A DNA stretch of 64,000 nucleotides from Lachnospiraceae bacterium (GTDB taxonomy: Bacteria; Bacillota; Clostridia; Lachnospirales; Lachnospiraceae). Of the stretch, positions 16,697 through 25,048 are shown piece after piece (position 1 is the stretch's first letter; the number at the start of each line of letters is the position of its first letter). Both the position numbers and the translations under genes were made by a program. Under the pieces are notes generated by a model. The model saw only the letters and a program-made list of their open reading frames with translations, did not search any database and had not been told where the DNA came from. Location of the stretch: NCBI GenBank assembly GCA_015057625.1, contig SVDZ01000005.1:78621-142620 (forward strand), written 5' to 3'.

Positions 16697-18802
16697 CTAA
16701 CCTACCACTCTAAACATCTTCTTATACACATCCCTCTTGTACTTATCCCCATCAACTCCTACCGGATGATATGTTGGAACTATATTCTCCACCAGCATCG
16801 GTACTCTTCCGCAGTTGTTGTAAGACTCATACATCAACTCTTCTAACTGATTCAAGAACTCTTCCACGTCAAAGTCGATAGGTTTTCCTATGTGTATAAG
16901 ATCGTTCTTTGTTCTTCTCATACCTTCCTCAGCCATAAGCTTTTCCTCAAATAGCTTCTCGCCGGGACGAAGACCTGTGTATTCAACTTTTATATCAACA
17001 TCAGGTTTAAGACCTGATAGTTTGATTAGATTTCTAGCAAGTGTATCAATTTTTACAGGCTCACCCATATCTAAAATGAAGATTTCTCCACCCTTTGCGT
17101 AGGCTCCTGCCTGAAGTACCAGGCTTACAGCTTCCGGTATAGTCATAAAGTACCTGATTATATCCGGATGTGTTACTGTAACCGGACCACCCTCTTCTAT
17201 CTGTTTCTTGAAAAGTGGAATTACTGAACCGTTACTTCCCAGTACATTTCCAAATCTTACAGCCACAAACTCCGTTTTTATATTCTTTGGATACTTTCTG
17301 TGCTTAGTGATTGCACCATCCTCATCTTCAGAATGTGCAAAAAGCAGTGGAAGTTTTTCCGGCGTTTCCTCTTTAATCATACGGTCAAATGACTGTACAA
17401 TCATCTCACAGAGTCTCTTGCTTGCCCCCATTATATTAGTTGGGTTAACTGCCTTGTCCGTACTGATAAGTACGAATCTTTCAGCATTATTCATCATAGC
17501 TTCATAAGCTATCTTGTATGTACCTATTGAATTGTTCTTAATAGCTTCACAAGGGCTGTCCTCCATAAGAGGTACGTGCTTGTGAGCTGCGGCATGATAT
17601 ACAATGTTAGGCTTGTATTCTTCAAAAATCGTACGTACTCTTCTTGAATCTCTTACTGAACCTACGAGTACTACCAAGTCAAGTTCAGGATATTTTCTCT
17701 TAAGTTCCTGCTGTATATCATATGCATTGTTTTCGTATATATCTAAAATAATAAGCTGTTTAGGTTTGTGTGCTGCAATCTGTCTGCAAAGCTCCGAGCC
17801 GATACTTCCTCCGCCACCGGATACCAAACACACTTTTCCGCTTAACTGGTCAAAGATTTCATTTAAGTTTACCTTAATAGGCTCTCTTCCAAGAAGGTCT
17901 TCCACTGCCACTTCCTTTAACGAACTGACAGTTACATCTCCATTGACAAACTGGAATACGCCCGGAAGATTTCGCATCTCACAACCTGTTTCATTACAGA
18001 TGTTAAGGATTTCTCTCTTGTCCTCCATAGTCGCACTTGGAATTGCAAGGAAAATCTTCTTGATTCCATACTCTTCGACATTTGACAATATATCATCTCT
18101 TCCACCTACTATTGGGATTCCATCAATATTTCTGCCCCAGGTATTTATATCGTCATCTATGATACAACTAACTACATCTGTAGTCTCTTTTGCTTCCTTG
18201 ATATCTCGAAGAATCATCTGTCCGGCTTTTCCTGCACCTATAAGCATTACATGATCTGCCTTACTGTTTCTACTACCGTCATTTGCGCTAGCTCGAAGTA
18301 ACAATACAAACCTATACAAAAATCTTATGCCAAGCACAAAACAAAACTGCATTATAATACCAAATATATAATAAGACGCCGGCATACGTGCAACAAAAAC
18401 TGTCATAACTGCAAAGTGAAATACCAAACTGATTGCTGTTGCCACAATAGTTCGAAGCAGTTCCATATAACTTGCGAATTTCCAAATACTGTGATAAAGT
18501 CTCAGCCACCAGAATATGATTAAAGATGCGCCCACATCAACCAAAATAAAATGGTAGTATGGCTGAAGAAATCCTTTTGGAATAGATGAAAATCTGCAAT
18601 CAAATCTAAACCACAGTGCCAGAAAGAAACTTGCCATTATAGCTATGGCATCGTACATAACAAGGCCTGCAACTATTATCTCCCCATGACATTTGATTGT
18701 AGAAAAAATTCTATCCATTATCCCCTGTTCCACACGATTGGACGCCTGATTATTAGAATTATAACCTTTAGAATTGTTACCCCTAGATTTTTCATTTTTC
18801 AT
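16697..18802 (-). CDS. UDP-N-acetylglucosamine 4,6-dehydratase-type membrane protein (CapD/PglF/EpsC family)
   Basis: A 701-residue protein of full family length. Residues 1-35 are a low-complexity Asn/Ser cytoplasmic head. Four membrane helices follow (about 42-66, 86-103, 116-137, 146-165). Next is a Rossmann CoA-binding-like domain (VMLIGAGKAGQMILRDI, residues 185-201). From residue 320 there is a short-chain dehydrogenase domain with NAD motif SGGGGSIGSE (328-337), HAAAHKHVPLMED, and the catalytic block STDKAVNPTNIMGASKR (447-463), where Met replaces the usual Tyr of the SDR triad, as is known for this dehydratase class. It converts a UDP-HexNAc to the 4-keto-6-deoxy sugar consumed by the aminotransferase at 15324-16607. 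The terminator-like hairpin lies just downstream. Confidence 0.92.
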   Translation of the reverse strand: MKNEKSRGNNSKGYNSNNQASNRVEQGIMDRIFSTIKCHGEIIVAGLVMYDAIAIMASFFLALWFRFDCRFSSIPKGFLQPYYHFILVDVGASLIIFWWLRLYHSIWKFASYMELLRTIVATAISLVFHFAVMTVFVARMPASYYIFGIIMQFCFVLGIRFLYRFVLLLRASANDGSRNSKADHVMLIGAGKAGQMILRDIKEAKETTDVVSCIIDDDINTWGRNIDGIPIVGGRDDILSNVEEYGIKKIFLAIPSATMEDKREILNICNETGCEMRNLPGVFQFVNGDVTVSSLKEVAVEDLLGREPIKVNLNEIFDQLSGKVCLVSGGGGSIGSELCRQIAAHKPKQLIILDIYENNAYDIQQELKRKYPELDLVVLVGSVRDSRRVRTIFEEYKPNIVYHAAAHKHVPLMEDSPCEAIKNNSIGTYKIAYEAMMNNAERFVLISTDKAVNPTNIMGASKRLCEMIVQSFDRMIKEETPEKLPLLFAHSEDEDGAITKHRKYPKNIKTEFVAVRFGNVLGSNGSVIPLFKKQIEEGGPVTVTHPDIIRYFMTIPEAVSLVLQAGAYAKGGEIFILDMGEPVKIDTLARNLIKLSGLKPDVDIKVEYTGLRPGEKLFEEKLMAEEGMRRTKNDLIHIGKPIDFDVEEFLNQLEELMYESYNNCGRVPMLVENIVPTYHPVGVDGDKYKRDVYKKMFRVVG

Positions 18803-18880
18803 ATTTTTTCCTCGTCGTTATTTCAATCCCTTTTCATTAGTTTCTCATACTAATATGTCTCACATTTTAGTCTCTTATTA

Positions 18881-19597
18881 TCATTTCTCGCCGTACTTTC
18901 CGTACTTTCCGTACTTTTCGTACTTTCCATACTTTCCGTACTTACTATAGTACTTTCCGCCTGATGTAGGAGCCTTGTTGATTACTGTTCCAAGAACGCT
19001 CACCCCTGTAAGTTCAAGCTGCTTCTTTACGTCTACTATGTCCTTGTATGCACACTTTCCTGCCTCTATTACAATGATGGCGCCATCGGCCTCAGCTGCT
19101 ATAACCGCAGCATCGATAACAAGTCCAAGTGGCGGTGCATCGATAAGCACTACATCATAATTTTCTCTGGCATACTTAATCAATTCCTTGTAGTAATTAT
19201 TTCTGAGAAGTTCAGTAGGTTTTGGAGTGGTATGTCCCGCTAAGATAATGTCCATATTTGGTACATTTGTAGAACATATAACATCCATCATTTTTGCCTG
19301 TCCGCTGAGATAATGTGTCAATCCTTTGATTGAACTTTTATTACTCTTAACGGCGTGTCTTCCCTGAAGAACAGAATTTCTAAGGTCAGCATCAATAATT
19401 AATACCTTTACTTCATTTGCAGCCATATCTCTTCCTAACTCCATTGTGATGCTGCTCTTTCCTTCATTAGATGCCGTACTGGTAAAAAGGATAACCTTAT
19501 TATCATCGCCACAGAAACTGATATTGGTCTGTAATGAGTTGATTGCTTCTCTCTTTGCATAATCAAGCTCTTCAAATTTGTCTATTGTTACCTGCAT
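18881..19597 (-). CDS. Bacterial tyrosine kinase for capsule assembly (CpsD/EpsB/CapB type)
   Basis: A 238-residue BY-kinase. It has the Walker A-like segment TSTASNEGKSS (39-49), the Walker A' VLIIDADLRNS (65-75), a Walker B in YDVVLIDAPPLGLVIDA, and a C-terminal tyrosine-rich cluster (YYSKYGKYGKYEKYGKYGKYG, residues 215-236). The kinase autophosphorylates this cluster and cycles with the CpsC-type partner encoded just upstream (stop 14 bases away) to control polymer length and export. The cluster is encoded by six 9-bp units, so the number of tyrosines could change by slippage. No CpsB/Wzb-type phosphatase gene is present in the window, so dephosphorylation must come from elsewhere. Confidence 0.93.
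   Translation of the reverse strand: MQVTIDKFEELDYAKREAINSLQTNISFCGDDNKVILFTSTASNEGKSSITMELGRDMAANEVKVLIIDADLRNSVLQGRHAVKSNKSSIKGLTHYLSGQAKMMDVICSTNVPNMDIILAGHTTPKPTELLRNNYYKELIKYARENYDVVLIDAPPLGLVIDAAVIAAEADGAIIVIEAGKCAYKDIVDVKKQLELTGVSVLGTVINKAPTSGGKYYSKYGKYGKYEKYGKYGKYGEK
18892..18945 (-). repeat. 9-bp tandem repeat encoding the tyrosine cluster
   Basis: Six adjacent units of CGTACTTTC-type sequence (plus strand) with single-base variants at the fourth to sixth units. On the coding strand each unit encodes Lys-Tyr-Gly or a close variant. Unit length is a multiple of three, so copy-number change keeps the frame. Confidence 0.85.
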
Positions 19598-19611
19598 ATC
19601 GTTTATCCTCT

Positions 19612-20373
19612 CTACTTATTTTTATTGTTTGTTTTATCATTTGATTTTTTCTTATACTTCTTTTTCTTCTTTCGATTTTCATCGCTGTCAGGAATTACAG
19701 CAAGTGTATTAAGTCCGATGTATTTTTCTACATCCTCCGGAGTGTAGACTGTATTGTCAAGCATCTGGAGAATGAGGATTACACCCACTGAAAGAATAGC
19801 ACCAAGCATCATAGCCATGATAACATTTTTTGAAAGGCTAGGGCTAGATGGCGACTTTGCCATGATAGCTTCCTCTACAATCTCAGGCTTTTCAATCTTC
19901 ATAATAGCAGCAATCTTTTCTCTTGAAACCTCTGCCATCTCATTTGCTATCTTCATAGCTACTACAGGATCCTCGTATTCTACTGTAATAGTAACCATAC
20001 GAGTCTTCTCCGGGTTTGTGATGGTCACTCTGCTAAGGAGCTGTCCGTATGACATCTGTAAGTTAAGGTTTTTAATTACCTTTTCCTGTACAGGTCTTGA
20101 CTTAATTAATTCTTCATAATCATATGCAAGCGCACTACCTATCTGCAAATCACTAACACTGATTATGGTCTCTGAATTCGTTAATATGTATATCTTTGAT
20201 GTAGATTTATACAATGGATTAACAAAATATGTAGTATATACTCCTGAAATAATGGCAAACACAAGCATAACTGCCGCAATGTTTATCCAATGCTTTTTGA
20301 TGTTTAAGAGTAATTCATATAAATCAATCACATCATCCATCTGGTTGTTAAATCTGCGTTCATTCTGGTTCAT
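19612..20373 (-). CDS. Capsule chain-length co-polymerase (CpsC/Wzz family)
   Basis: A 253-residue protein with two membrane helices (about residues 31-51 and 180-200) enclosing an extracytoplasmic domain, as expected for the Wzz/CpsC family. The N-terminal DVIDLYELLLNIKKHWINI and the proline-containing second helix preceded by KSPSSPSLSKNVIMAMMLGA (family P-x2-P-x4-S pattern) are diagnostic. The cytoplasmic tail is very basic (KKKKKYKKKSNDK) and probably contacts the BY-kinase encoded downstream. Together they govern chain length. The start is an ATG preceded by GGAGGAAAT. The protein is slightly longer at its C-terminus than Streptococcus-type CpsC. Confidence 0.92.
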   Translation of the reverse strand: MNQNERRFNNQMDDVIDLYELLLNIKKHWINIAAVMLVFAIISGVYTTYFVNPLYKSTSKIYILTNSETIISVSDLQIGSALAYDYEELIKSRPVQEKVIKNLNLQMSYGQLLSRVTITNPEKTRMVTITVEYEDPVVAMKIANEMAEVSREKIAAIMKIEKPEIVEEAIMAKSPSSPSLSKNVIMAMMLGAILSVGVILILQMLDNTVYTPEDVEKYIGLNTLAVIPDSDENRKKKKKYKKKSNDKTNNKNK

Positions 20374-20414
20374 TTTAATTAATTTCCTCCTGATGCCCCT
20401 TATTAAGCCTTTTT

Positions 20415-21257
20415 CTAGTTCTCTTTAAGAGTCTTAACCTTAACTCCCAAAGCAAATATTGCGCATATCAGCACAATGCTGATAATGTACCATATCTGAA
20501 TTGACTTATGCTGATACTCCTGCAAAAAGTCTTTGTAATATTCATAAAAACTTATGTTTTGGACTTTTTTTACATTTAGACGGACATAGCACAATGCTAT
20601 TACGTTCCATATAAATGCAGCACTAAATCCATACATTATCTTTCTTATGGCATGGTGTTTGTATTTTGACAATATAAGAAGAAGTCCTGCCGATACTATT
20701 AACATAACCACATTCACTACAGTGATTAACTTTAATATCTTTGTGCAGCTTTTTCTGAAATTGTAGAAGTTAATTGCCATCTTGTGTTTTGCGTATTTTG
20801 CAAAAATGTCAGAAACCTTTTTGGTCAGAGTGTGCGCTGACTCTTCAACTTCCGGTGTTATCTCAACACTCTGCTCGTTCAAATATGTTTTGATACCACC
20901 CAGGAACTCGTCCTCAAACTCTTTGATTGAGGCCTCTGTCTGTTCTGCTTCTTTTCCTTCTAAACCATTCTTGATGCCATTGTCCAGGACAATATACATT
21001 TTTTCTTCATCGATGAGTTTGCCTGTAACCGATGCCGGTATTCCGCTTTCTGCGATGACCGTATCTATATCCTGTTGCATTCTGTCTGACAGCTTCATTA
21101 CGTAGCTGCTACCCACCACGCTCTTTCTTACTGTTTCAGTATTTATAAAGCCCAATCCCAATTCGACACATATCGCAAGAGAAAAAACCGATGTAGCAAC
21201 AAAGAAGGATAATATCATTTTGAGAATAAACTCTCCTATGTTTCTACTTCCCATCAT
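20415..21257 (-). CDS. Membrane protein of unknown function at the head of the capsule locus
   Basis: A 280-residue protein. There is one N-terminal helix (residues 10-31) followed by an extracytoplasmic stretch of about 140 residues rich in Glu/Lys (ESGIPASVTGKLIDEE to KHKMAINFYNFRKSC). Then come three more helices (about residues 175-195, 205-222 and 258-276). I do not recognise a family. It overlaps the sortase gene upstream by 14 bases and sits just before the chain-length genes, so it is translationally coupled to a sortase and likely cooperates with it. Possible roles are a sortase accessory or a sensor of wall state; nothing in the sequence decides this. Confidence 0.6.
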   Translation of the reverse strand: MMGSRNIGEFILKMILSFFVATSVFSLAICVELGLGFINTETVRKSVVGSSYVMKLSDRMQQDIDTVIAESGIPASVTGKLIDEEKMYIVLDNGIKNGLEGKEAEQTEASIKEFEDEFLGGIKTYLNEQSVEITPEVEESAHTLTKKVSDIFAKYAKHKMAINFYNFRKSCTKILKLITVVNVVMLIVSAGLLLILSKYKHHAIRKIMYGFSAAFIWNVIALCYVRLNVKKVQNISFYEYYKDFLQEYQHKSIQIWYIISIVLICAIFALGVKVKTLKEN

Positions 21258-21900
21258 TTTCTCCTTTCTCTGTCAACTTAGCGTAAACAAAATATCTTTC
21301 ATCTCGCTGTGTATTTATTTTGCCGAAAGGATAACATGTATACATAATCAGTACTTCACCGCTTACGTTGCTCTTGTAATCTACGGATTCTTTGATATTG
21401 ATTATCTTTGAATCATACACTTCGTAACTATACTCGCCATATACGGTTTTCACTGAAACTATGTCGCCATTCTTTAAATCTTTAAGTCCTGCATAATATG
21501 TAGTGTCATGAGCACTTGTAAGTATCACCTTCCCCTGTCCCGGAAAGTTTTCACCCACATATGTTCCCACTCCAATACTAAGTATATTTTTGTCGTCTCC
21601 ACTGTAAAGAGGGGCATTGATTCCTGCCTTTTCACAGTAAATCTGTCCATACATATCACCTTCAACAGGTCTTACTATTTCACTGCCCTTTGGATTCTTA
21701 TCCGTTTTATTTACTCCATCCTCAACCAATCCGCTTTGGTAAAAGTCAAAAGATGGATTTCCCTGAACCCAACCGGCTATAAAGTTTTCTGTAAATGCTT
21801 TCAGCGCTCCTCTGAGCCCGAAAAAAAACATAATTCCAAATAACAATGTAAATACTATGGGAACAACAACGTAATAAATGTGCTTATGCTGAATTTTCAT
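21244..21900 (-). CDS. Sortase (class D-like)
   Basis: A 218-residue membrane-anchored transpeptidase. One N-terminal helix (residues 9-29) is followed by the sortase beta-barrel. The catalytic triad is visible: His131 in ILTSAHDTTYY, Cys189 in LIMYTCYPFG, and an Arg in NTQRDERYFVYAKL (Arg199 or Arg202). The TCYP block followed by an R-x3-YFV segment resembles class D enzymes. Sortases cleave a C-terminal sorting signal and attach the protein to peptidoglycan. No protein in this window carries an obvious LPxTG-type signal, so its substrates are elsewhere or use a divergent motif. It is coupled to the genes on both sides. Confidence 0.87.
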   Translation of the reverse strand: MKIQHKHIYYVVVPIVFTLLFGIMFFFGLRGALKAFTENFIAGWVQGNPSFDFYQSGLVEDGVNKTDKNPKGSEIVRPVEGDMYGQIYCEKAGINAPLYSGDDKNILSIGVGTYVGENFPGQGKVILTSAHDTTYYAGLKDLKNGDIVSVKTVYGEYSYEVYDSKIINIKESVDYKSNVSGEVLIMYTCYPFGKINTQRDERYFVYAKLTEKGENDGK

Positions 21901-21914
21901 TATGTGCCCCCCTG

Positions 21915-22613
21915 CTATTTATCATTTTCTTCAGAGCTATAGTTACCTATAATATTACAGTTTGCAGATTTATGTCCTGCTATCATCACAGTTAACATTA
22001 CCGTTACTGCGAATACAAATATTCCTAGGATTATCACACTGTACATTCCGGATATATCGTACCCTGTATTTTTGATAACCTTTTCGCTCTTCATGATGAG
22101 TTTCCCATCTCTGATTAACACAAGTTCATCATCTGCTTCTTTGAATTCGCTTTCATCCGCGCTTTGAAGCTCATCCTGATATTTTAGTTCAGGCAATGTT
22201 GCCTGCTCTGAATTATCTTTTTTATTGTCAGAATCAGTTTTTTTATCCGATTCGTTTTTGTCGTCGGTATTATTTTGGTCTGATTGATTATTGTTTTGTG
22301 GCTGTTCAGATACAGGGGTTAAATATCCCTCGTCTATTCCCTTTTGGATATTTAACAGTGCCTGTCTCATATAATTGTCTGCTTCTTCCTGAGTCAGATC
22401 CACATCATCCTCAAGCATTTTTGATTTTGCAATGGCTATAGCACTGGAGGTTGCCCTATACACCACTCCCTCGTGCTCAAATGTGCCCGATGCGAAATTG
22501 AGGATAGATTGTTCTGCGGAATTAATATTTCCCGCACTAACCGGAGTCACATCAACCGCAGCTGCAATCATCAACGCTAAAGTGTATATAATTGTTCTGT
22601 TTTTCAGTTTCAT
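21915..22613 (-). CDS. Secreted, C-terminally membrane-anchored protein of unknown function
   Basis: A 232-residue protein. A signal peptide (residues 1-26, ending PVSA) is followed by a helical domain (SGTFEHEGVVYRATSSAIAIAKSKMLEDDVDLTQEEADNY, which resembles a small conserved domain of Firmicute surface proteins). Then come an acidic Asn/Asp/Lys linker (about 100-140) and a C-terminal helix (193-211) with a short cytosolic tail. The upstream AGGAG and ATG at 22613 are clear. It is first of the three genes preceding cpsC/cpsD-like genes and sits 14 bases from the sortase gene, so it could be a sortase-associated substrate or accessory, yet it lacks an LPxTG motif. I do not recognise it by name. 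Confidence 0.6.
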   Translation of the reverse strand: MKLKNRTIIYTLALMIAAAVDVTPVSAGNINSAEQSILNFASGTFEHEGVVYRATSSAIAIAKSKMLEDDVDLTQEEADNYMRQALLNIQKGIDEGYLTPVSEQPQNNNQSDQNNTDDKNESDKKTDSDNKKDNSEQATLPELKYQDELQSADESEFKEADDELVLIRDGKLIMKSEKVIKNTGYDISGMYSVIILGIFVFAVTVMLTVMIAGHKSANCNIIGNYSSEENDK

Positions 22614-22640
22614 TTGACTCCTCGCAATATAATATCGTTT

Positions 22641-22675
22641 AAAATGCTTCGGACAAGTTATGCCCGAAGCATTTT
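22641..22675 (-). terminator. Rho-independent terminator of the Ig-like gene
   Basis: Perfect 12-bp inverted repeat AAAATGCTTCGG / CCGAAGCATTTT with an 11-base loop, 58 bases beyond the stop of the Ig-like gene. On the transcribed strand the stem is followed by TTTTAAA. It also lies only 28 bases upstream of the first capsule-locus gene, so any transcript entering that gene from further upstream would carry the hairpin in its leader. Confidence 0.7.
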
Positions 22676-22732
22676 GTTATTATATTTATATTCTTACACT
22701 AAAACTGTATACTTTCGATTATTTGTAGTTAT

Positions 22733-24280
22733 TTATTCGTATACATTTGTGATAGTCATTCTCTCAACGAAGTTAATGAATAATGGAGTGTATGGGTATT
22801 TATCTTTTAATACCTTGATTTCATTTCTGTCATAAACCGCTTTGATTCCATCATCAGTAATCTTGATAGAAATGAATACTAAGTTTCCTTTTGAAACTTC
22901 AAGACTCTTATAATCATCTGAAATAACTACCTTATATGGATTTGTGTATCCAGGTTTTGACTCAGCTACATCGAATGTAATAACGTAGTCGCTTCCCTGC
23001 TTTGTTGTTTTGATGTTCTGGTAATGTACTGTATTACCATGATCAAGTAATAATGAATCTTCTGTAGCTGTGAGAGAATATGTCTTTCCATCGATTGTAA
23101 GTAACTTCTCTGCATCTGTACCTGTAATGTTCATTACCTTTGTGAGTAATGTTTTGTTTTCTCTGAAAATATTGAATGTGTCTGCTAATTTGTCATTTGA
23201 GAGTTCAGCAACAAATTTCTTTGGATTAAAGCTCTCTGTAGCAAACATCTTTGCTAATGCCATAACATCACTCTCGAATTTTTCTCTTGCGATGTTGTAA
23301 ACAACGCCTTCGTATCCAATATCATAACTCATAGCGTTCTTGTCTAAATCATGTACATAAGCTTTGTCTGTAAGTGTTGTTCCTGCTACTCTTGAAGGAA
23401 CTGTAATAACGATAGAAGACTTAATTCCGCCATCTAACGAACTTACAGTAATAGTAGTTTTACCAGGTTTAAGAGCTGTAACTACTCCATCAGCTGATAC
23501 TGTAGCAACACTCTCGTCGCTTGATGTGTATGAAACTAACTTACATGTAGCATCACTAGGTGCAACTGTAGCTGTAACCTTTGCTGTCTTTCCAACTGTG
23601 ATAAAGTTATTATCAACTGTAGCTGTAACTGATTTAACTACTTTCTTTGGAACGATAACTTTGATTACTTTTCTGAATTTCTTATCCTTTGGTGCATATA
23701 CGGCTCTGATAACAATTTTTGCTGTACCGTATTTCTTTGCCTTAACAACACCGGTTTTCTTATTAACAGTAGCTACCTTCTTATTTTTTGATAAGAATTT
23801 AACTTTCTTCTTATTTGCATTCTTTGGAAGTGCTGTAATCTTAAGTTTTAATTTTTTACCTTTTCTTACAACAACAGTATTATTAACTGCATTATCAACA
23901 ACTATATCTGTAATCTGCTGTTTAACCTTAACTGTTACCTTTGCAGTTGCTTTTTTGTTGTACTTAGAAGTAACTGTAACTGTAGTCTTTCCTCTTGAAA
24001 CACCTGTTACAACACCTTTCTTTGATACTGTGGCAACCTTCTTATTTGCAATCTTAAATGTCACAGCGCTGTTTGCTTTTGTTGGTGCTTTTCCATTAAC
24101 ATGGAATAATTTGATTGTTTTCTTCTGTCCTACATATACTGTAGCATTCTTTCTGTTAAGAACAATTGACTTAACTGTAGTTTTTGCTGACACTTCATAT
24201 GTAGGTAAAACCCCTGCAACAGTAGCTGTCATAGCCACTGCCATTCCTAATGCCATAAATCTGCTTCTTATACTTTTCAT
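22733..24280 (-). CDS. Secreted surface protein with Ig-like group 2 (BIG_2) domains
   Basis: A 515-residue exported protein. The signal peptide is residues 1-32 (SRFMALGMAVAMTATVAGVLPTYEVSA-type; cleavage after VSA). Three to four tandem Ig-like domains follow, each with the repeating pattern K-V-A-T-V-x-K-x-G-V-V-x-G/A then TVTV (for example KKVATVSKKGVVTG, KKVATVNKKTGVVKAK, ESVATVSADGVVTAL). From about residue 300 a separate C-terminal domain follows, of unrecognised fold. The ATG at 24280 is used because GGAGGAG precedes it; the longer frame start at 24292 has no ribosome site. No LPxTG or membrane anchor is visible, so retention at the surface is unexplained. It is monocistronic, with its own promoter and terminator. 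Confidence 0.87.
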   Translation of the reverse strand: MKSIRSRFMALGMAVAMTATVAGVLPTYEVSAKTTVKSIVLNRKNATVYVGQKKTIKLFHVNGKAPTKANSAVTFKIANKKVATVSKKGVVTGVSRGKTTVTVTSKYNKKATAKVTVKVKQQITDIVVDNAVNNTVVVRKGKKLKLKITALPKNANKKKVKFLSKNKKVATVNKKTGVVKAKKYGTAKIVIRAVYAPKDKKFRKVIKVIVPKKVVKSVTATVDNNFITVGKTAKVTATVAPSDATCKLVSYTSSDESVATVSADGVVTALKPGKTTITVSSLDGGIKSSIVITVPSRVAGTTLTDKAYVHDLDKNAMSYDIGYEGVVYNIAREKFESDVMALAKMFATESFNPKKFVAELSNDKLADTFNIFRENKTLLTKVMNITGTDAEKLLTIDGKTYSLTATEDSLLLDHGNTVHYQNIKTTKQGSDYVITFDVAESKPGYTNPYKVVISDDYKSLEVSKGNLVFISIKITDDGIKAVYDRNEIKVLKDKYPYTPLFINFVERMTITNVYE

Positions 24281-24336
24281 AGTCTCCTCCATTCAACTCA
24301 TAACCTGATTAGAATATTTGTTAACATATATAATAA

Positions 24337-24365
24337 ATTGTACTCTATTGGGTTATATATGTCAA
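24337..24365 (-). promoter_or_regulatory. Sigma-A promoter of the Ig-like gene
   Basis: On the minus strand TTGACA (24360-24365) and TACAAT (24337-24342) are separated by exactly 17 bases. The expected start of transcription is near 24330, giving a leader of about 50 bases to the ATG at 24280. Confidence 0.85.
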
Positions 24366-24480
24366 ACACAAAATTTTCACACTTCCGCATAAATATGCAG
24401 CGTTATTGCATAAAAATTCACGCAATCCCTTATTTTAGTTAACAGCTTATTCATAAATGTACGCTTCCCCCAAAATTGTC

Positions 24481-24887
24481 GTACAAAATTGTACATGGTG
24501 TGTAGAAATGAAATGGTTCATCTGCTTGTGTCTCGAACAAATTTCTCCGTAATACCTCATAAATTGAAGATTTGCGTTTTATGTTGTACGTTTTTGGCGT
24601 CCGTTCCAAGTTATGTTAACAATTTTATTTTGTCGGTACAACATAGATTAAGAAATCTTGTTCTATGTTGTACTAATTTAGTAGTTCAAAAATATTATGT
24701 TAACAATTCTTCTTATAACGTACATCATAAAACTAAAAAACTTCATTTGTGTTGCATTTAATCAACGCCTTAAGACCGTTATGGTTTACATAATCAATTT
24801 CAGCATGCAACATGAATCAAAAAAACTTCTTTTATGATGCATTTCGCCAAATATTATCCAGGTAATAAGAGCTCCGAAACAGTATTT
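24481..24887. repeat. Degenerate 84-bp tandem repeat with inverted arms
   Basis: There is no gene here. Left arms of the repeat lie at 24581 (ATGTTGTAC), 24665 (ATGTTGTAC), 24749 (GTGTTGCAT) and 24834 (ATGATGCAT), 84, 84 and 85 bases apart. Right arms lie at 24636 (GTACAACAT), 24720 (GTACATCAT) and 24805 (ATGCAACAT), again 84-85 apart. A central GTTAAC/GTTTAC recurs at 24615, 24699 and 24784. Each unit could fold as a hairpin with a loop of about 46 bases. A weaker related segment lies at 24481-24560. The plus-strand open frame in this stretch exists only because 84 is a multiple of three, and I do not call it a gene. Confidence 0.75.
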
Positions 24888-24975
24888 CACTTATAGAAAC
24901 TGGATTCCACTTATAGAAACTGGATTCCACTTATAGAAACTGGATTCCACTTATAGAAACTGGATTCCACTTATA
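24888..24975. repeat. 20-bp perfect tandem repeat, 4.4 copies
   Basis: The unit CACTTATAGAAACTGGATTC is repeated four times without a single mismatch (24888-24967), followed by a partial copy CACTTATA (24968-24975). It abuts the terminator of the giant surface-protein gene. Perfect identity suggests recent expansion. Confidence 0.95.
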
Positions 24976-25027
24976 AAAAAAGGCTGTCGCATTAGTGATT
25001 GATTTTTCAATCACTAACGCAACAGCC
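24975..25027 (-). terminator. Terminator of the giant adhesin operon
   Basis: Inverted repeat with 21-nt arms (24982-25002 and 25007-25027) around a TTTT loop, 21 bases after the stop of the giant gene. On the minus-strand RNA the two imperfect positions become G-U pairs, whereas on the plus-strand RNA they would be mismatches, which fits termination of minus-strand transcription. Seven T residues follow on that strand. Confidence 0.92.
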
Positions 25028-25048
25028 CCGTCTTAACAAACCTTTATT

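Noticed and set aside
23364..24308. Long plus-strand open frame opposite the Ig-like gene
   Set aside because: It is the complement of a gene with clear domains, signal peptide, promoter and ribosome site; its translation is a low-complexity Val/Thr/Phe shadow.
24489..24761. Cys-rich small protein on the plus strand
   Set aside because: The frame follows the 84-bp degenerate repeat, has no ribosome site, and similarity between units lies in paired arms rather than in codons.
24888..24975. Short CRISPR-like or att-site array
   Set aside because: Units of 20 bases are directly joined without spacers, and there is no integrase or mobile element next to it.
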